This document shows positions 23,434 through 33,000 of a stretch of 64,000 bases of DNA, in pieces; position 1 is the stretch's first letter; the number at the start of each line of letters is the position of its first letter. The notes beneath the pieces were generated by a model. It worked only from the letters and a program-made list of their open reading frames with translations, was not told where the DNA came from and searched no databases. The translations under genes and the position numbers were made by a program. The stretch is from positions 2,046,001 to 2,110,000 of the forward strand of contig NC_057320.1 of assembly GCF_000687475.1 (NCBI RefSeq), in the 5' to 3' direction. The stretch comes from Ustilaginoidea virens. Its lineage: Eukaryota; Ascomycota; Sordariomycetes; Hypocreales; Clavicipitaceae.

Positions 23434-23791
23434 TGAATAGTGGTTATCACTACTAATTAGTATTGATATAAACTTAGGGTACCTAGTTATACGTAGGGTC
23501 GCGTGCGTGGTATTATATACCGTGAGGTCACTAAGTAAAGGATTTATTGACTTTACTAATAACTGACTATCTGAGAAGGAAGAAAGGAAGCAAAAGAGGG
23601 TAATTACACGATATAGCCTTTTTGTGCGTGCTGTGGTCATGTGTATCGGCGCAGTCGGGCCGGGCTGCCCGCGTGCCCTACCGGGCTTAGGGGTAAAGGG
23701 GCAAAAGGGGCCACATCGTGTGTGCGGCAGTGTGCGCGGCACATCCGTTGCAATGTGCCCAATTGGGCACCTTGCGACAGCGATTCCGACA
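23434..23791 (-). repeat. Putative Copia-4 5' LTR (about 0.35 kb)
   Basis: A GC-rich, little RIP-changed block between the Copia-4 leader and the Copia-2 fragment. On the minus strand it would begin TGTCGGAATCGC exactly where Copia-2 homology stops (23792), which fits an LTR end. The other end is uncertain (TG at 23434 or 23441 on the plus strand). It contains a perfect 16-bp palindrome GTGCCCAATTGGGCAC (23755-23770) and motifs also found in the TRIM LTRs. No second copy is in the window, so the LTR call is inferred. The overlapping short frames on both strands (23431-23844) are products of GC-rich sequence. Confidence 0.6.
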
Positions 23792-24254
23792 CCGGCAGTG
23801 GCTTAGTAAGACCGTTAGCAGGCATACTATTAGTAGGTAAGTAGGTAATATTAACTAAGCCTAGCTGGGCTTACTCCCTAATATACCGGAATTTTAATAG
23901 CGTATACTTAGTGCGAGCATGCTGATTAGGGTCATTAGAATTTAATATAGAGCCCTAGTTATCGCAGTATAGCGGTATAAGGCGTTCTATATTAATATCT
24001 AGCTTTTTATAGAGGTTAGATAGCCACTATACCTTACGGATCGTCTTAAGTAAAGCATCTAATCCGGCTTCTAAAGTAGATAATACTACTAAAGAGGCTT
24101 GCTTAGAACGCTAGCTAATAGGACTACTATTAATAGTCGTAAGAAAACCTCCAGTTGATTTAGAAGTCTCTTTATAGCTAGTAAAATCGCTATCTGAATA
24201 AACGGTTATAATAGGCTATTGCTTACTATTAGTAGTACGATAATAAATAGCTAT

Positions 24255-24461
24255 TGTTAAGGAGTCGGGCTACGCCCGTCTCATTAGCTCTAGTAAGTGC
24301 GCGGGGCCAAAGGGGATATAGGTGTCAATTGTACTAAGTATGGTAACTTAGTATAATACGTACTCTTTTATCTAGTCTAATGGTCAGACAAAAGGTTGGG
24401 CCAAAACCCAGACAATATGCGCAGACACCCGCTTAGGGCCCAATTGGGCCACTTCATTACA
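24255..24461 (+). repeat. TRIM-A 5' LTR (207 bp)
   Basis: Contains from left to right: the hairpin TCGGGCTACGCCCG (24265-24278) shared with the chromovirus LTR; an inverted repeat TTGTACTAAGT / ACTTAGTATAA (24329-24339 / 24346-24356); a tRNA-like D-arm with A box; and a CCCAATTGGG palindrome near the end. It differs from the 3' LTR (24673-24879) mainly by C/T and G/A changes. Confidence 0.85.
24373..24383 (+). promoter_or_regulatory. tRNA-type A box in TRIM-A LTR
   Basis: TAGTCTAATGG fits the RNA polymerase III A-box consensus TRGYNNARNNG at every fixed position. The surrounding GTCT-AATGGTC-AGAC folds as a D-arm with a 4-bp stem and 7-nt loop. Use as a promoter is inferred only. Confidence 0.6.
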
Positions 24462-24462
24462 T

Positions 24463-24477
24463 TTATACTAAGTTGCC
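24463..24477 (+). promoter_or_regulatory. Candidate self-primer binding site of TRIM-A
   Basis: TTATACTAAGTTGCC begins 2 nt inside the 5' LTR. It can pair with GGTAACTTAGTATAA inside the same LTR (24342-24356): 14 Watson-Crick pairs and one G-T pair. See TRIM-B for a perfect version. Confidence 0.55.
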
Positions 24478-24487
24478 TAAGGTCATA

Positions 24488-24498
24488 GGTTCGAATCC
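24488..24498 (+). promoter_or_regulatory. tRNA-type B box in TRIM-A interior
   Basis: GGTTCGAATCC is an exact match to the B-box consensus GGTTCGANTCC, 115 bp downstream of the A box. The spacing is longer than in most tRNA genes but within the range tolerated by the polymerase III factor TFIIIC. Confidence 0.6.
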
Positions 24499-24672
24499 CG
24501 CATGCGCGCGCCATCTGGGCTAATGCGTACTATTAGGCAGTGGCATTCAACCTGGGCTGACAGAGGATAAACCGGCCTCTAGGGGGTGCGTGGTATCCTA
24601 GGCAGGCGCCAGCTGTGGAATACAAAGAGTAAGTGCGCGGACGCTAGCTGCAGAATGCATAGAGGGGAGCTA

Positions 24673-24879
24673 TATTAAGGAGTCGGGCTACGCCCGTCTT
24701 ATTAGCTCTAGTAAGTACGCGGGGCCAAAGGGGATATAGGTGTTAATTGTACTAAGTATGGTAACTTAGTATAATACGTACTCTTTTGTCTGGTCTAATA
24801 GTTAGACAGAAGGTTGGGCTAAAACCCAGACGATGTACGCAGACACCCGCTTAGGGCCCAATTAGGCCACTTCGTTACA
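24673..24879 (+). repeat. TRIM-A 3' LTR (207 bp)
   Basis: Direct repeat of 24255-24461. It begins TATTAAGG where the 5' copy has TGTTAAGG, a G-to-A change at TpG. It carries its own A-box-like TGGTCTAATAG near 24795, but has no B box downstream. Confidence 0.85.
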
Positions 24880-25902
24880 GCTATATTCTTAGTATCTTTA
24901 AGATAGCTAAAAGCGCCCTTCGCAGTATTTAGATACACGGTAGTTGCTTTAGTTATAAACCGAGAGAGGTATTAGGTAAGAAATGCTAGGTTAGGTCTAG
25001 TCATCATTATAAGCCACATTATAGTGCTTATAAGGCTCTAATAAAGACTTTAATCAGTAGGGCTAAGATTATTTCCACTAGATTTATTTAGAACCCCTAG
25101 TTATAGTAGAATTAGCTAAGGTTTAATATCCTATAAGCCGAATTTAGCTAGGACCTCTGCTATAAATTGGGCTTAATATAGCTAAAATAAACCTTCCTTC
25201 CTATTCCATGTAATTTATACGCCTAAGAAGAAGGAAGCTAGACCGCGGTCTTCTATAGCATAGACCTTATAAAATTTTCTTTTTAGCTGGTTAATATAAG
25301 TTATATTTAGACCAACTAAAAGGCAATCATTAATATAGGTAACGATAAAGGTGCTGGTTTGCTTATTATAAAAGACGGCAGCATCAGAAGCTAATAGTAA
25401 AAATCCTTTACTAGAAATCAGGTCTTTTAGCCGATATTACTATTCGCGGGGAGCTTATTTTAGTCTGTATAAGGCCTTTTTTAATAAAATAGCTTGCTTT
25501 ATAGAAGGGTTAAAGCCAGCTTCTTTAAGCAAAGTTAGTAACCATTGCCGCTATATATAAGACTAAAGCTTGCTATTAGTTAATAATAGGCTCTTTATAA
25601 ATTTAAGAAATCCATTAGGGATATCTATATAAATTATTTTAGAAAGTTCGCTATTTAGAAAGGCGCCTATAAAGTCGATTTATTCTATTTCCTAATTATT
25701 ACTAGCTGCTAAAGCTAGTATAACACTCTAGGTAGGTGGGATAGAGGTGGAAGTATAGGTATGCTAGAAGTCCTTTCCTTCGACTTGTATAAAACTCTTA
25801 ACTACTAATCTAGTCTTATATTTTATAGGCTGATTATTAGCATACTTTTTAACCCGAAAAACAGGCCTATTGCATATAATTTTCCTATTAATAAGAACGC
25901 TA

Positions 25903-26157
25903 TGTAACGGACTGGCCCTAGGGCGACTGCAAATAGGCGTCAATCGGATGTATTAATAAAACTAAAGAGGAAGGGAGAGGAGCCCGAATCGGGTTCCTTC
26001 CGCAGTCTATATACATCCGTATGTAGCGCAGGCTAAAGCCCTAACGTTGCCCTATAGGCCGCGCGTCTTCCTTATATCATCCGTCCTAGACTAGGTATAG
26101 GCGTAGCCTAAGCCCCAGTCAATCTATGATATAGGCATAGCCCGAGTCCGTAATATA
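25903..26157 (-). repeat. Gypsy-2 3' LTR (255 bp)
   Basis: Left end TGTAACGG, right end CCGTAATATA (CCGTGATACA in Gypsy-1). It joins Copia-2 fragment sequence at 25902. On the minus strand it is preceded by a purine tract GAGAAGGGGGG (around 26158-26168), the expected polypurine tract. The 5 bp to the left, CGCTA, would be one half of the target-site duplication; the partner is not found. Confidence 0.85.
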
Positions 26158-26257
26158 CCCCCCTTCTCTAGGAAAGATTTCATCCGTTTTTATATCGGAG
26201 TTGCTATAGGGTTCGACCGGGCCTATTATATATCCGAATATCCCCCTATTTAACCTT

Positions 26258-26404
26258 AAATGCCTCCCACGCTATAGTATCCTTAAAGTTTTCTAGTAGT
26301 TCTTAAGTCGGCGAGTTGTATCCCTTCTATTTTACTAGTATATTACGTTTACCGCTATAGCCCCAAGCGTTTTTAGCAGCTAGTATCTCCTCGACCTTAA
26401 ATTC
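26258..26404 (-). pseudogene. Gypsy-2 chromodomain relic
   Basis: On the minus strand the conceptual peptide contains KVEEILAAKNAWG, then NILVK-stop-KGYNSPT, then ELLENFKDT. This is the chromodomain pattern VExIL...LVKWKGY..xxTWExxENL at the end of an integrase. The Trp of LVKWKGY is now TAG, the RIP product of TGG. This is the best preserved of the three chromodomains in the window and the basis for calling the family a chromovirus. Confidence 0.8.
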
Positions 26405-27453
26405 CTTATATAGGGTATTAGAGTCCTCTAGTAGGACTAATAGGGGGCTAGGCCTAGTATCTATAAGTATTTAGCTCGGCAGCGGATTAAAAGCGGCATA
26501 TTCTATAAGATTAATATAAAAGACCGGGTAAATACTATTAGGAATATCGAATTAGATATTAAGCGGGGATAGAATGGCTACGATAGTATACTTAGCAGAT
26601 ACCTAGTCGAGCTTCTTATAAGGCCGGTTAATCTTAATATTTCGTAAGCTTAATTAGACTTAGTCCCCGATTTAATAGCATTCCGCTAGATATTAAGAAT
26701 AATTTATTACATCTTACTGCCGCTATTAAGTAAAGGCGATAGCGGCCTAGGTAAGTTCGCCCCCCTCCCGTATTATAGCTAGGAAGTATACTGCTTGCCC
26801 TTTAGGGGTTATTAAATTCGGCGTAATATCAAAGGGAGGTACTATAATAGGAGAGTCGAAGCTATTTAGGAGATAGTTCAAACTATATCTAATAACTAAG
26901 GAAGTACAGTTATTTAGAGCGTATTAATAAGTCGCGAGATATTAGGGCTAATTGTATTAGTTAAATACTATTTTAATACGTAAGATCGCCTAGACCTCTT
27001 AGTTTATATACTCTATACCACTATCAGTCTATAGGTAATATATAGTAGAGAGGAGTTATTTGGTCCTAATAGCCTTATATATTATAGTCTAGAATTAGCC
27101 TACCTAGTCTAAACTTCTATTGCTAATAATCTAGGCAGGGAATCTATAGTACCGCCACTAGTAGTCTAAGAAATATTCTATATAATCCTCTACTTATATT
27201 AAGTATATTGCTTTAAGTTAGATATACTTCGATAGACAGTTAGTAATAACTATTAAGTAGTATAGATTAGAGTCAGTATAGGCCGGGAGGTCTATTATAA
27301 AGTCTATAGAGATTTAGGACTAAAAGCGATTTAGGATCAATAGGGGCTAGAGTAAGCTTTATTATAGCTAATAGCTCCTATATGCCCTACGGTATTAGCA
27401 ATTCTAAATAAATCGAGCTACCTCAGACGATATATTATTAAAATAGTAGTTTT

Positions 27454-27672
27454 TATCAAGGATTCGGGCTACGCCCGTCTCATATATACTAAGGGCAAGC
27501 TCATAGTAAGTGCGCGCGGCTAGTGTGATATAGGTGTCAATTGTACCAAGTCAAAGTAACTTGGTACAATACGTACTCTTTTGTCTGGTCTAACGGTTAG
27601 ACAGAAGAGTAGGTTTTTATCTAGCGATGTGCGCGGCACCCGCTTAGGGCCTAATTGGGCCACATCGTTATA
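27454..27672 (+). repeat. TRIM-B 5' LTR (219 bp)
   Basis: Contains the shared hairpin TCGGGCTACGCCCG (27464-27477), a TATA-like GATATA (27527-27532), a perfect 11-bp inverted repeat TTGTACCAAGT / ACTTGGTACAA (27541-27551 / 27559-27569), the A box (27586-27596), and a CGATGTG / CACATCG inverted repeat closing the LTR end. Confidence 0.85.
27586..27596 (+). promoter_or_regulatory. tRNA-type A box in TRIM-B LTR
   Basis: TGGTCTAACGG is a perfect match to TRGYNNARNNG. GTCT-AACGGTT-AGAC forms a 4-bp D-stem with a 7-nt loop holding the conserved GG. The B box follows 113 bp downstream (27699-27709). Confidence 0.6.
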
Positions 27673-27673
27673 T

Positions 27674-27687
27674 TTGTACCAAGTTAC
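27674..27687 (+). promoter_or_regulatory. Candidate self-primer binding site of TRIM-B
   Basis: TTGTACCAAGTTAC begins 2 nt after the 5' LTR, the usual place of a primer-binding site. It is exactly complementary over 14 nt to GTAACTTGGTACAA at 27556-27569 in the LTR. A TATA-like sequence lies about 25 nt upstream of 27556, so a transcript could begin with the complementary segment. The alternative is pairing with part of a host tRNA that I cannot identify. Confidence 0.55.
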
Positions 27688-27698
27688 CCAAGGTCACA

Positions 27699-27709
27699 TG
27701 TTCGAATCC
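27699..27709 (+). promoter_or_regulatory. tRNA-type B box in TRIM-B interior
   Basis: TGTTCGAATCC matches GGTTCGANTCC at 10 of 11 positions; TRIM-A has the perfect form. Confidence 0.55.
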
Positions 27710-27830
27710 CGCATGCAGTGCTCTTCACCTGGGCTTACAGAGGACTTACTACTAGCCTCTGGGGGATATATAGTATCATATGGTCGGCGCCAGCTGCACG
27801 AGCTTAAAGGGCCTGCAGAGAGGGGAGCTA

Positions 27831-28049
27831 TATCAAGGATTCGGGCTACGCCCGTCTCATATATACTAAGGGCAAGCTCACAGTAAGTGCGCGCGGCTAG
27901 TGTGATATAGGTGTCAATTATACCAAGTCAAAGTAACTTAGTACAATACATACTCTTTTATCTAGTCTAACGGTCAGACAGAAGAGTAGGTTTTTACCTG
28001 GCGATATGCGCGGCACCCGCTTAGGGCCCAATTGGGCCACATCGTTATA
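27831..28049 (+). repeat. TRIM-B 3' LTR (219 bp)
   Basis: Same length as the 5' LTR and nearly identical, with C/T and G/A differences. It follows directly on the polypurine tract. Confidence 0.85.
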
Positions 28050-30050
28050 GTTTTATTATAATAGTTAGAAAGTTGTATTCTTCCCTAGGTGCCCTACGGT
28101 AGGGGAGTTATAGTATCGTTGAATTATTATAGTTATTAGTGGTTTAAACAAAAGGAGCTAAGTCTAGCCCCGGTAGAGTAATACTTTATAGGCATTTAAG
28201 GTATAATCTATAATCTAGTCTTTAGTCTTTGCCTTTATAAGGAATTATCGTTTTCTATTCGCTATAGCCTTCTACTAGGCCTAATATAGGTCGTTTTTAG
28301 CTATGGCCTAATCCTAAAGCGCCTATAGGTATATATTAGTAAAGATTTAAGAGCTATTAGGTAAAAAGACTTTAATCGATAAAGCTACTACTAATGTATC
28401 GTCTATTATACCTAGGTCTAAGGTTAGGCGATCTTTAACCGGGTCTAGTTAGACTTTTATTAAGTCTGCCTCGATAGTAAAGATAAAAAGTAATTAAAAG
28501 ATTTAGCCGAACCTTAGTATTATACTATCTGCCTTTTACTCTTATTGCGAGAGTATATTAGAATATTAGGCCTATAAGCCGGGCCGATACTAAAGGTAGA
28601 AATTAAAAAGGGCTAATATTTCGGCCTATTGCGCCTAGCATTCCGATATCTCCTTTAGTCGAGCAAAATACTTTAGGTTTTTATAATCTATAAAGATTAT
28701 AAATAAAGTAATAATAGAGTAGAATTTGGCAGACTATACCTTAAAGTATAAGATAATAGCTAGTAGCTCTTTATTATAGATAATATAGTTTTATTTAGCT
28801 TTGGTAAGCTATACCGAGTAGTATACGATTAGGTAAAGCGCTTTATCCTCCTCGATTTAAAAGAGGCAGTTACTAATAGCTATATTAAAGCTATCTGACT
28901 TAAAGATTATCTCCTTTTTAGGGTCCTATTAGGTAAGGATTAAGTATAAAATAAAGTACTATTTAAGCGCCTAAAAGGCCTTTTTTTCTTTTTCTAGCTA
29001 TTAGAAGGGAACCCCCTTCTATATTAATTAGATTAATAGTTCGGTTAAATAGGAGAAGTTTAAGATAAAATCGCAGTAGAAGTTTGCGAACTTTAAGAAG
29101 CTTTAGATGCCTTATAGCTTTATAGGAGCCTCTTACTCTTAGATTGCTTTAATTTTTTTAAGGTTTAGATAGATCTCTTTTCTAGCTATTACGATATAGC
29201 CTAGGTAATATACCTCTTTTATAATAAACTCGTATTTCTCTAGATTTAAGTTTAGGCCAGTATCTTATAGCCGCCTAAAGACCTTCTTTATATAATCTAT
29301 ATATTCCTTCCGTAAGCCTCCTATATAGATTAAAATGTTATCTAGGTAGGCTATAGTAAAGTCTCCTAATATATCCCCTAAGGCCCTATTTATATAATAT
29401 TAGAATATTGTGGAGGCCCTAGTTAGACTAAAAGGGGTTATTAATTACTCGAAGAGGCTAAAGCGTATTTAGAATACAATAAGGTGCTTATCGCCTTTAG
29501 TAATATAGATCTTATAGAATGCGGCTTAGATATCTATTTTTATAAACTATTTTGCTTATAATAGGGATCGTAGTGTCTTTTTAATTAAAGAAAGGGGGTA
29601 CTAATCTTATGCTATAACCTTATTTAGGGCCCAGTAATCTATATAGAAGTGCTATCTATTAGTCGCCTTTTTCGCAAGTAGGATTAATACCGCTACTAAT
29701 AAGGAACTCGTATAAATTTATCCTTTATCTATAAGGTTAATTACTTATCTTTAAACCTTAAGTAACTAGTCCTATAGTATATTATATAGCGGTCCCTATA
29801 GGAGGTCGGGTAGCCCCTTATCTAGGGTTAGTTTAAGCTTAATATAATAGTTAAGTATGCCTTAGTACGGTAGGAGGCCGGAAGCTTTTACTTTATTAAA
29901 AAGGTCGGCGAAGTCCTAGAGTTTTAATAGTAGGGTCTATAGTTAGGCCAGGGGGGGAGTCGAATTCTAATATAGCAGGAGTATAATACAGAGGATATAT
30001 ATAAGCTCTTATAGACTTATATAGAAAAAAGAGGTCAAATTATCTTAATT

Positions 30051-33000
30051 ATATTATTATTATTATTATTAAATTACGCTAAAGGCTATTTAGAGCTAAA
30101 TAACCTATCTAATACTTCTATAAAGATAATTCGGAAAGGAAAAACCTAGTAGCCGGGAGGAAAACTCTTCCTATATTCTTAAATTCTACTTTTTATCGCC
30201 CCGCAGTAGGGGCGGCGGGTATCTAGTGCGTAATAGAGTAGGATATGCAACTGCTTAGGACTATATCTAGCGGTATTGCATAGGAAGAGTGCGAGTAAGA
30301 AGTCCTAGAATATTAGGTCTAGGTTGGTAGTCTTATCGGGTGAAAAGTAAAGGGAGGGTAAAGCTAGGGGGGTAAGACTAGCAGCACGCTCGCAATAGGC
30401 ATATTCTCGCCGGGTATACATCTATAGTAGCCCGGGCATTTCTCGGTATATATTAGTTTTTTAGTCGGAAGAGAAAGTAAGCCAGCTCTAAAGGTTAAAG
30501 TAGGCGGCCTTAGGCATTATATTAGTATATAAGTCGGCGATACCCCCTAACTTTATGCTTTTTCTTTTTTTCTTCTTTTCCTTTATAGCGCTAATTTTAA
30601 AGTATATAATAACCCCTCTATTGCGGTATAGGGCCGGTACTAATTCTATTAGCAGTACAGCAGCAGCAGCAATAATAATAATAACCACACCAATAATAAT
30701 AATAAAAATAATAGCAGCGAGAATGCCTAAACGGTCGGCTATACTAGATAAGGGGGTAAATATAGGTCTTACATACAGCGGAACTATAGCTAACCCTTAT
30801 ATAATAGCCTAAAGAACTATACGTATAGCCTTACGGGCTATATCTAATGCACTTAGAGGATCCTAAGTATCGATACCATAGCTAATAAGGTAAGGATTAG
30901 GTTATACCCACTCTATTGCGAGGCTAATATAGGTAGGGACTAATACAGCCTATTATCCTTACGCCTTAACGGGCAGATATATATACCCCTAGAAAGGACC
31001 CTTAGGAACCGGGTCCTAATATAAAAACTCCTAGACGTATAAAAGATAATTACTAGGGGGGTAGAAATATATTTTCAATTTATATACGGTATAGGTTACC
31101 GGCTAACTATTTTTGCCTTTAGGTGGATAACTATAAGGCCCTTTAGTAGAGGGCTAAATAGGCGTCTACTTCTTAGGGGCATAATCAGGCGGCGGTAATA
31201 GCGGTAGTAGTAGCGGTAGGGGGCCTTAGCGCTCTTAGGGCAACCTAAGAGATATTAAACCTTAAAAAAAAAAGGTCTTTACCTTAGAACGATAGGCCTA
31301 TGCCTAAGAGGATATTACTATATTATTATAGGTTTTTTTAGCCTAAAAGGGGGCAAAGGGGGCTTTAGAAGGGGAGTAAACTAGGGATAAAAGGGGGAAG
31401 AATAGTAAAAAGAGTAAAAAGGGTAAAAAAAGGGAGAATACCCCTATTACTAATATAATAACTATTAATTAGTTTTAGCCTATAGGGCTTAAGAGATTTA
31501 TTTATTCTTAGTGCTTTTCGTTCCTATTATAGGATTACTATAAATATTATATAGGGGATATATAGGGGTATTTGGTAGCGCCTTTAGCTATACTATATTA
31601 GAGGGATTAAGCGAGCTAGAATTAATCGAATTGGTTAATACTAAATATCTAATATACGATCATTTATATAAGGTATAGTTTATTAAGTATAATAGATATA
31701 CTAAATTAATCGCAAAATAAGCTAAGGCTAAGACTAAACCTAAGGAGTATATACCTTTATCTATAGTACTTTAGGCAGGAGAGGATAATATAGTAGAGGT
31801 CTTCTAGGCCTTCCCTATAGCAATAGAAAAGTAATAGCATTAAGGGAACTTATTAAAGGCAAAAAAAGGAATTAAAGCCGATTTTTTCTATCTAAAGTTA
31901 AATAAGTATTTCCGATTTATATTTTTATAGGCTTTTATATAATGAAGTTATTTTTCTTATAGAATGGAAGTCTAATACCCTTTTAGCCGCTAGAGTCTTA
32001 TGCTAAAAGCATTTCGCTTTTATTACTACCTAATTACTTTACTATTAGTTATATTAGTCTTTTATTAGTCTTTCTTCGGCTGGGAGCTAGTAAGGGTTAA
32101 GGTTAGGAAATAGGGTATAAGCTAAAGGTCTATAATTACCCTTCCTTTATTAGTATTAAAGTATTACTATTACTACTACTAATACGCAATTAATCCTATT
32201 AGTTATACCTATTTTAGCCATTCTTTTAAGGAACTACTAGTAGATATAATTAAAATAGAGGTCGATTAGGGGTATAGCTACCTTAATCTTAAAGGTATTT
32301 AGCGGTATAGCCTTAAAGGCCCTAGTAATTATATAGAGAAAGGCTAACTATTTTATAGCTAGGGATTTTATAATGCCTTTTGCTACCCCTCTAGGGGCAA
32401 TAGAGGTATACTATACCTCTATACTAAAGGCAATAAAGATTCGGATAACCTATATATAAATAAGGCATATTTCCCGATATTAATAACCCTAGATAGAGGC
32501 CGCTATCGCTATAAGCGCGAATTACTATTGCTTAAATTTCTTTACGATCTTAATATAGTATTCCCTTTATTTTAGCTTATGATAAATTTCGACCCCTAAG
32601 AATCTAGTATACTATTTCGGCTATATTATAGCGGTCTTAAGCTATACTAAGGTCTCGTCTGCCTTATACGCATAAGTAAAGTAGATAAGCTTACTTTTAC
32701 TAAGGTTAAAATTTAATCCTATTTGCTTAGATTAATTATTGCAGATAACCTATACTTTCTCAAATAGCACCTTAGTCTCCCCTACATCTCTTCTATAGGT
32801 TATAATATTAGTATTATCGGCAAAGCCTAGCGTAATAGTTAATATAACCTCTTATAGTCTTTTATAAAGCGGTATAATATAGATAAAGAAGAAGATAAAA
32901 AAAGGGGGGACCCTTAAAAGACCCTAATAGTAATTAGCAGTTTATCTATAAGTTGCCCTTTAAAGTAGATTCGCGCTGAATACGAGTTAGTAAAGCTATA

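Larger units (their letters stand above)
24255..24879 (+). mobile_element. TRIM-A: 625-bp terminal-repeat miniature retroelement
   Basis: Two direct repeats of 207 bp (24255-24461 and 24673-24879) enclose a 211-bp non-coding interior. The outer ends are TGTTAAGG and GTTACA, that is TG...CA. A perfect 5-bp duplication GCTAT (24250-24254 / 24880-24884) flanks it. A purine tract AGAGGGGAGC (24661-24670) precedes the 3' repeat, as a polypurine tract should. This is the layout of a terminal-repeat retrotransposon in miniature. Strand is inferred from the polypurine tract. It has no coding capacity, so it would need enzymes from another element. TRIM-B (27454-28049) is a second copy. Confidence 0.85.
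23792..25902 (-). mobile_element. Copia-2 fragment: reverse transcriptase and RNase H, carrying TRIM-A
   Basis: Aligns with 59045-60510 of the Copia-2 element at the right end of the window, same strand, after removing TRIM-A (24255-24879). It covers the RT C-terminal half and RNase H. The RT catalytic box reads YIND (near 25335), against YIDD in the other copy. It ends at 23791 against the putative Copia-4 LTR and at 25902 against the Gypsy-2 3' LTR, so both cuts look like insertions by other elements rather than random breaks. Confidence 0.85.
27454..28049 (+). mobile_element. TRIM-B: 596-bp terminal-repeat miniature retroelement
   Basis: Two 219-bp direct repeats (27454-27672 and 27831-28049) enclose a 158-bp interior. 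A perfect 5-bp duplication GTTTT (27449-27453 / 28050-28054) flanks it, and removing the element restores continuous Gypsy-2 integrase-region sequence matching Gypsy-1 around 2370. The ends TATCAAGG...GTTATA are RIP-changed TG...CA. A polypurine tract GAGAGGGGAGC lies at 27818-27828. It is non-coding: the 101-residue frame at 27581-27886 runs from one LTR into the other through the interior and has no homologue that I recognise. Confidence 0.88.
26158..30050 (-). mobile_element. Gypsy-2 chromovirus, interior from 3' LTR to reverse transcriptase, carrying TRIM-B
   Basis: Minus-strand chromovirus aligning with Gypsy-1 positions of roughly 1130 to 4310 once TRIM-B is removed. From right to left: reverse transcriptase (about 29800-29300, catalytic box region near 29335), RNase H (YNKELLAII near 28770), integrase zinc-binding domain (about 27440-27350), integrase core, chromodomain, 3' LTR. 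It stops at about 30050, where LINE E4's (TAA)n tail begins; the gag-protease end of this copy is not found on the far side of E4. RIP stops are dense. Confidence 0.85.

Noticed and set aside
23429..23455. AGTGGTTATCACT as a tRNA D-arm or primer-binding site
   Set aside because: It resembles a D-arm, but no further tRNA part follows, and the LTR end here cannot be fixed without a second copy.
23431..23844. Four overlapping frames of 60-103 residues on both strands
   Set aside because: GC-rich stop-poor sequence. The minus-strand frame at 23637-23825 starts in real Copia-2 RNase H sequence (MPANGLTKPLP) and then runs into the LTR-like block.
24255..24500. A functional tRNA gene or tRNA-derived SINE
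   Set aside because: A and B boxes are present, but there is no acceptor stem or anticodon arm. The flanking direct repeats, TG...CA ends and polypurine tract show an LTR-type element.
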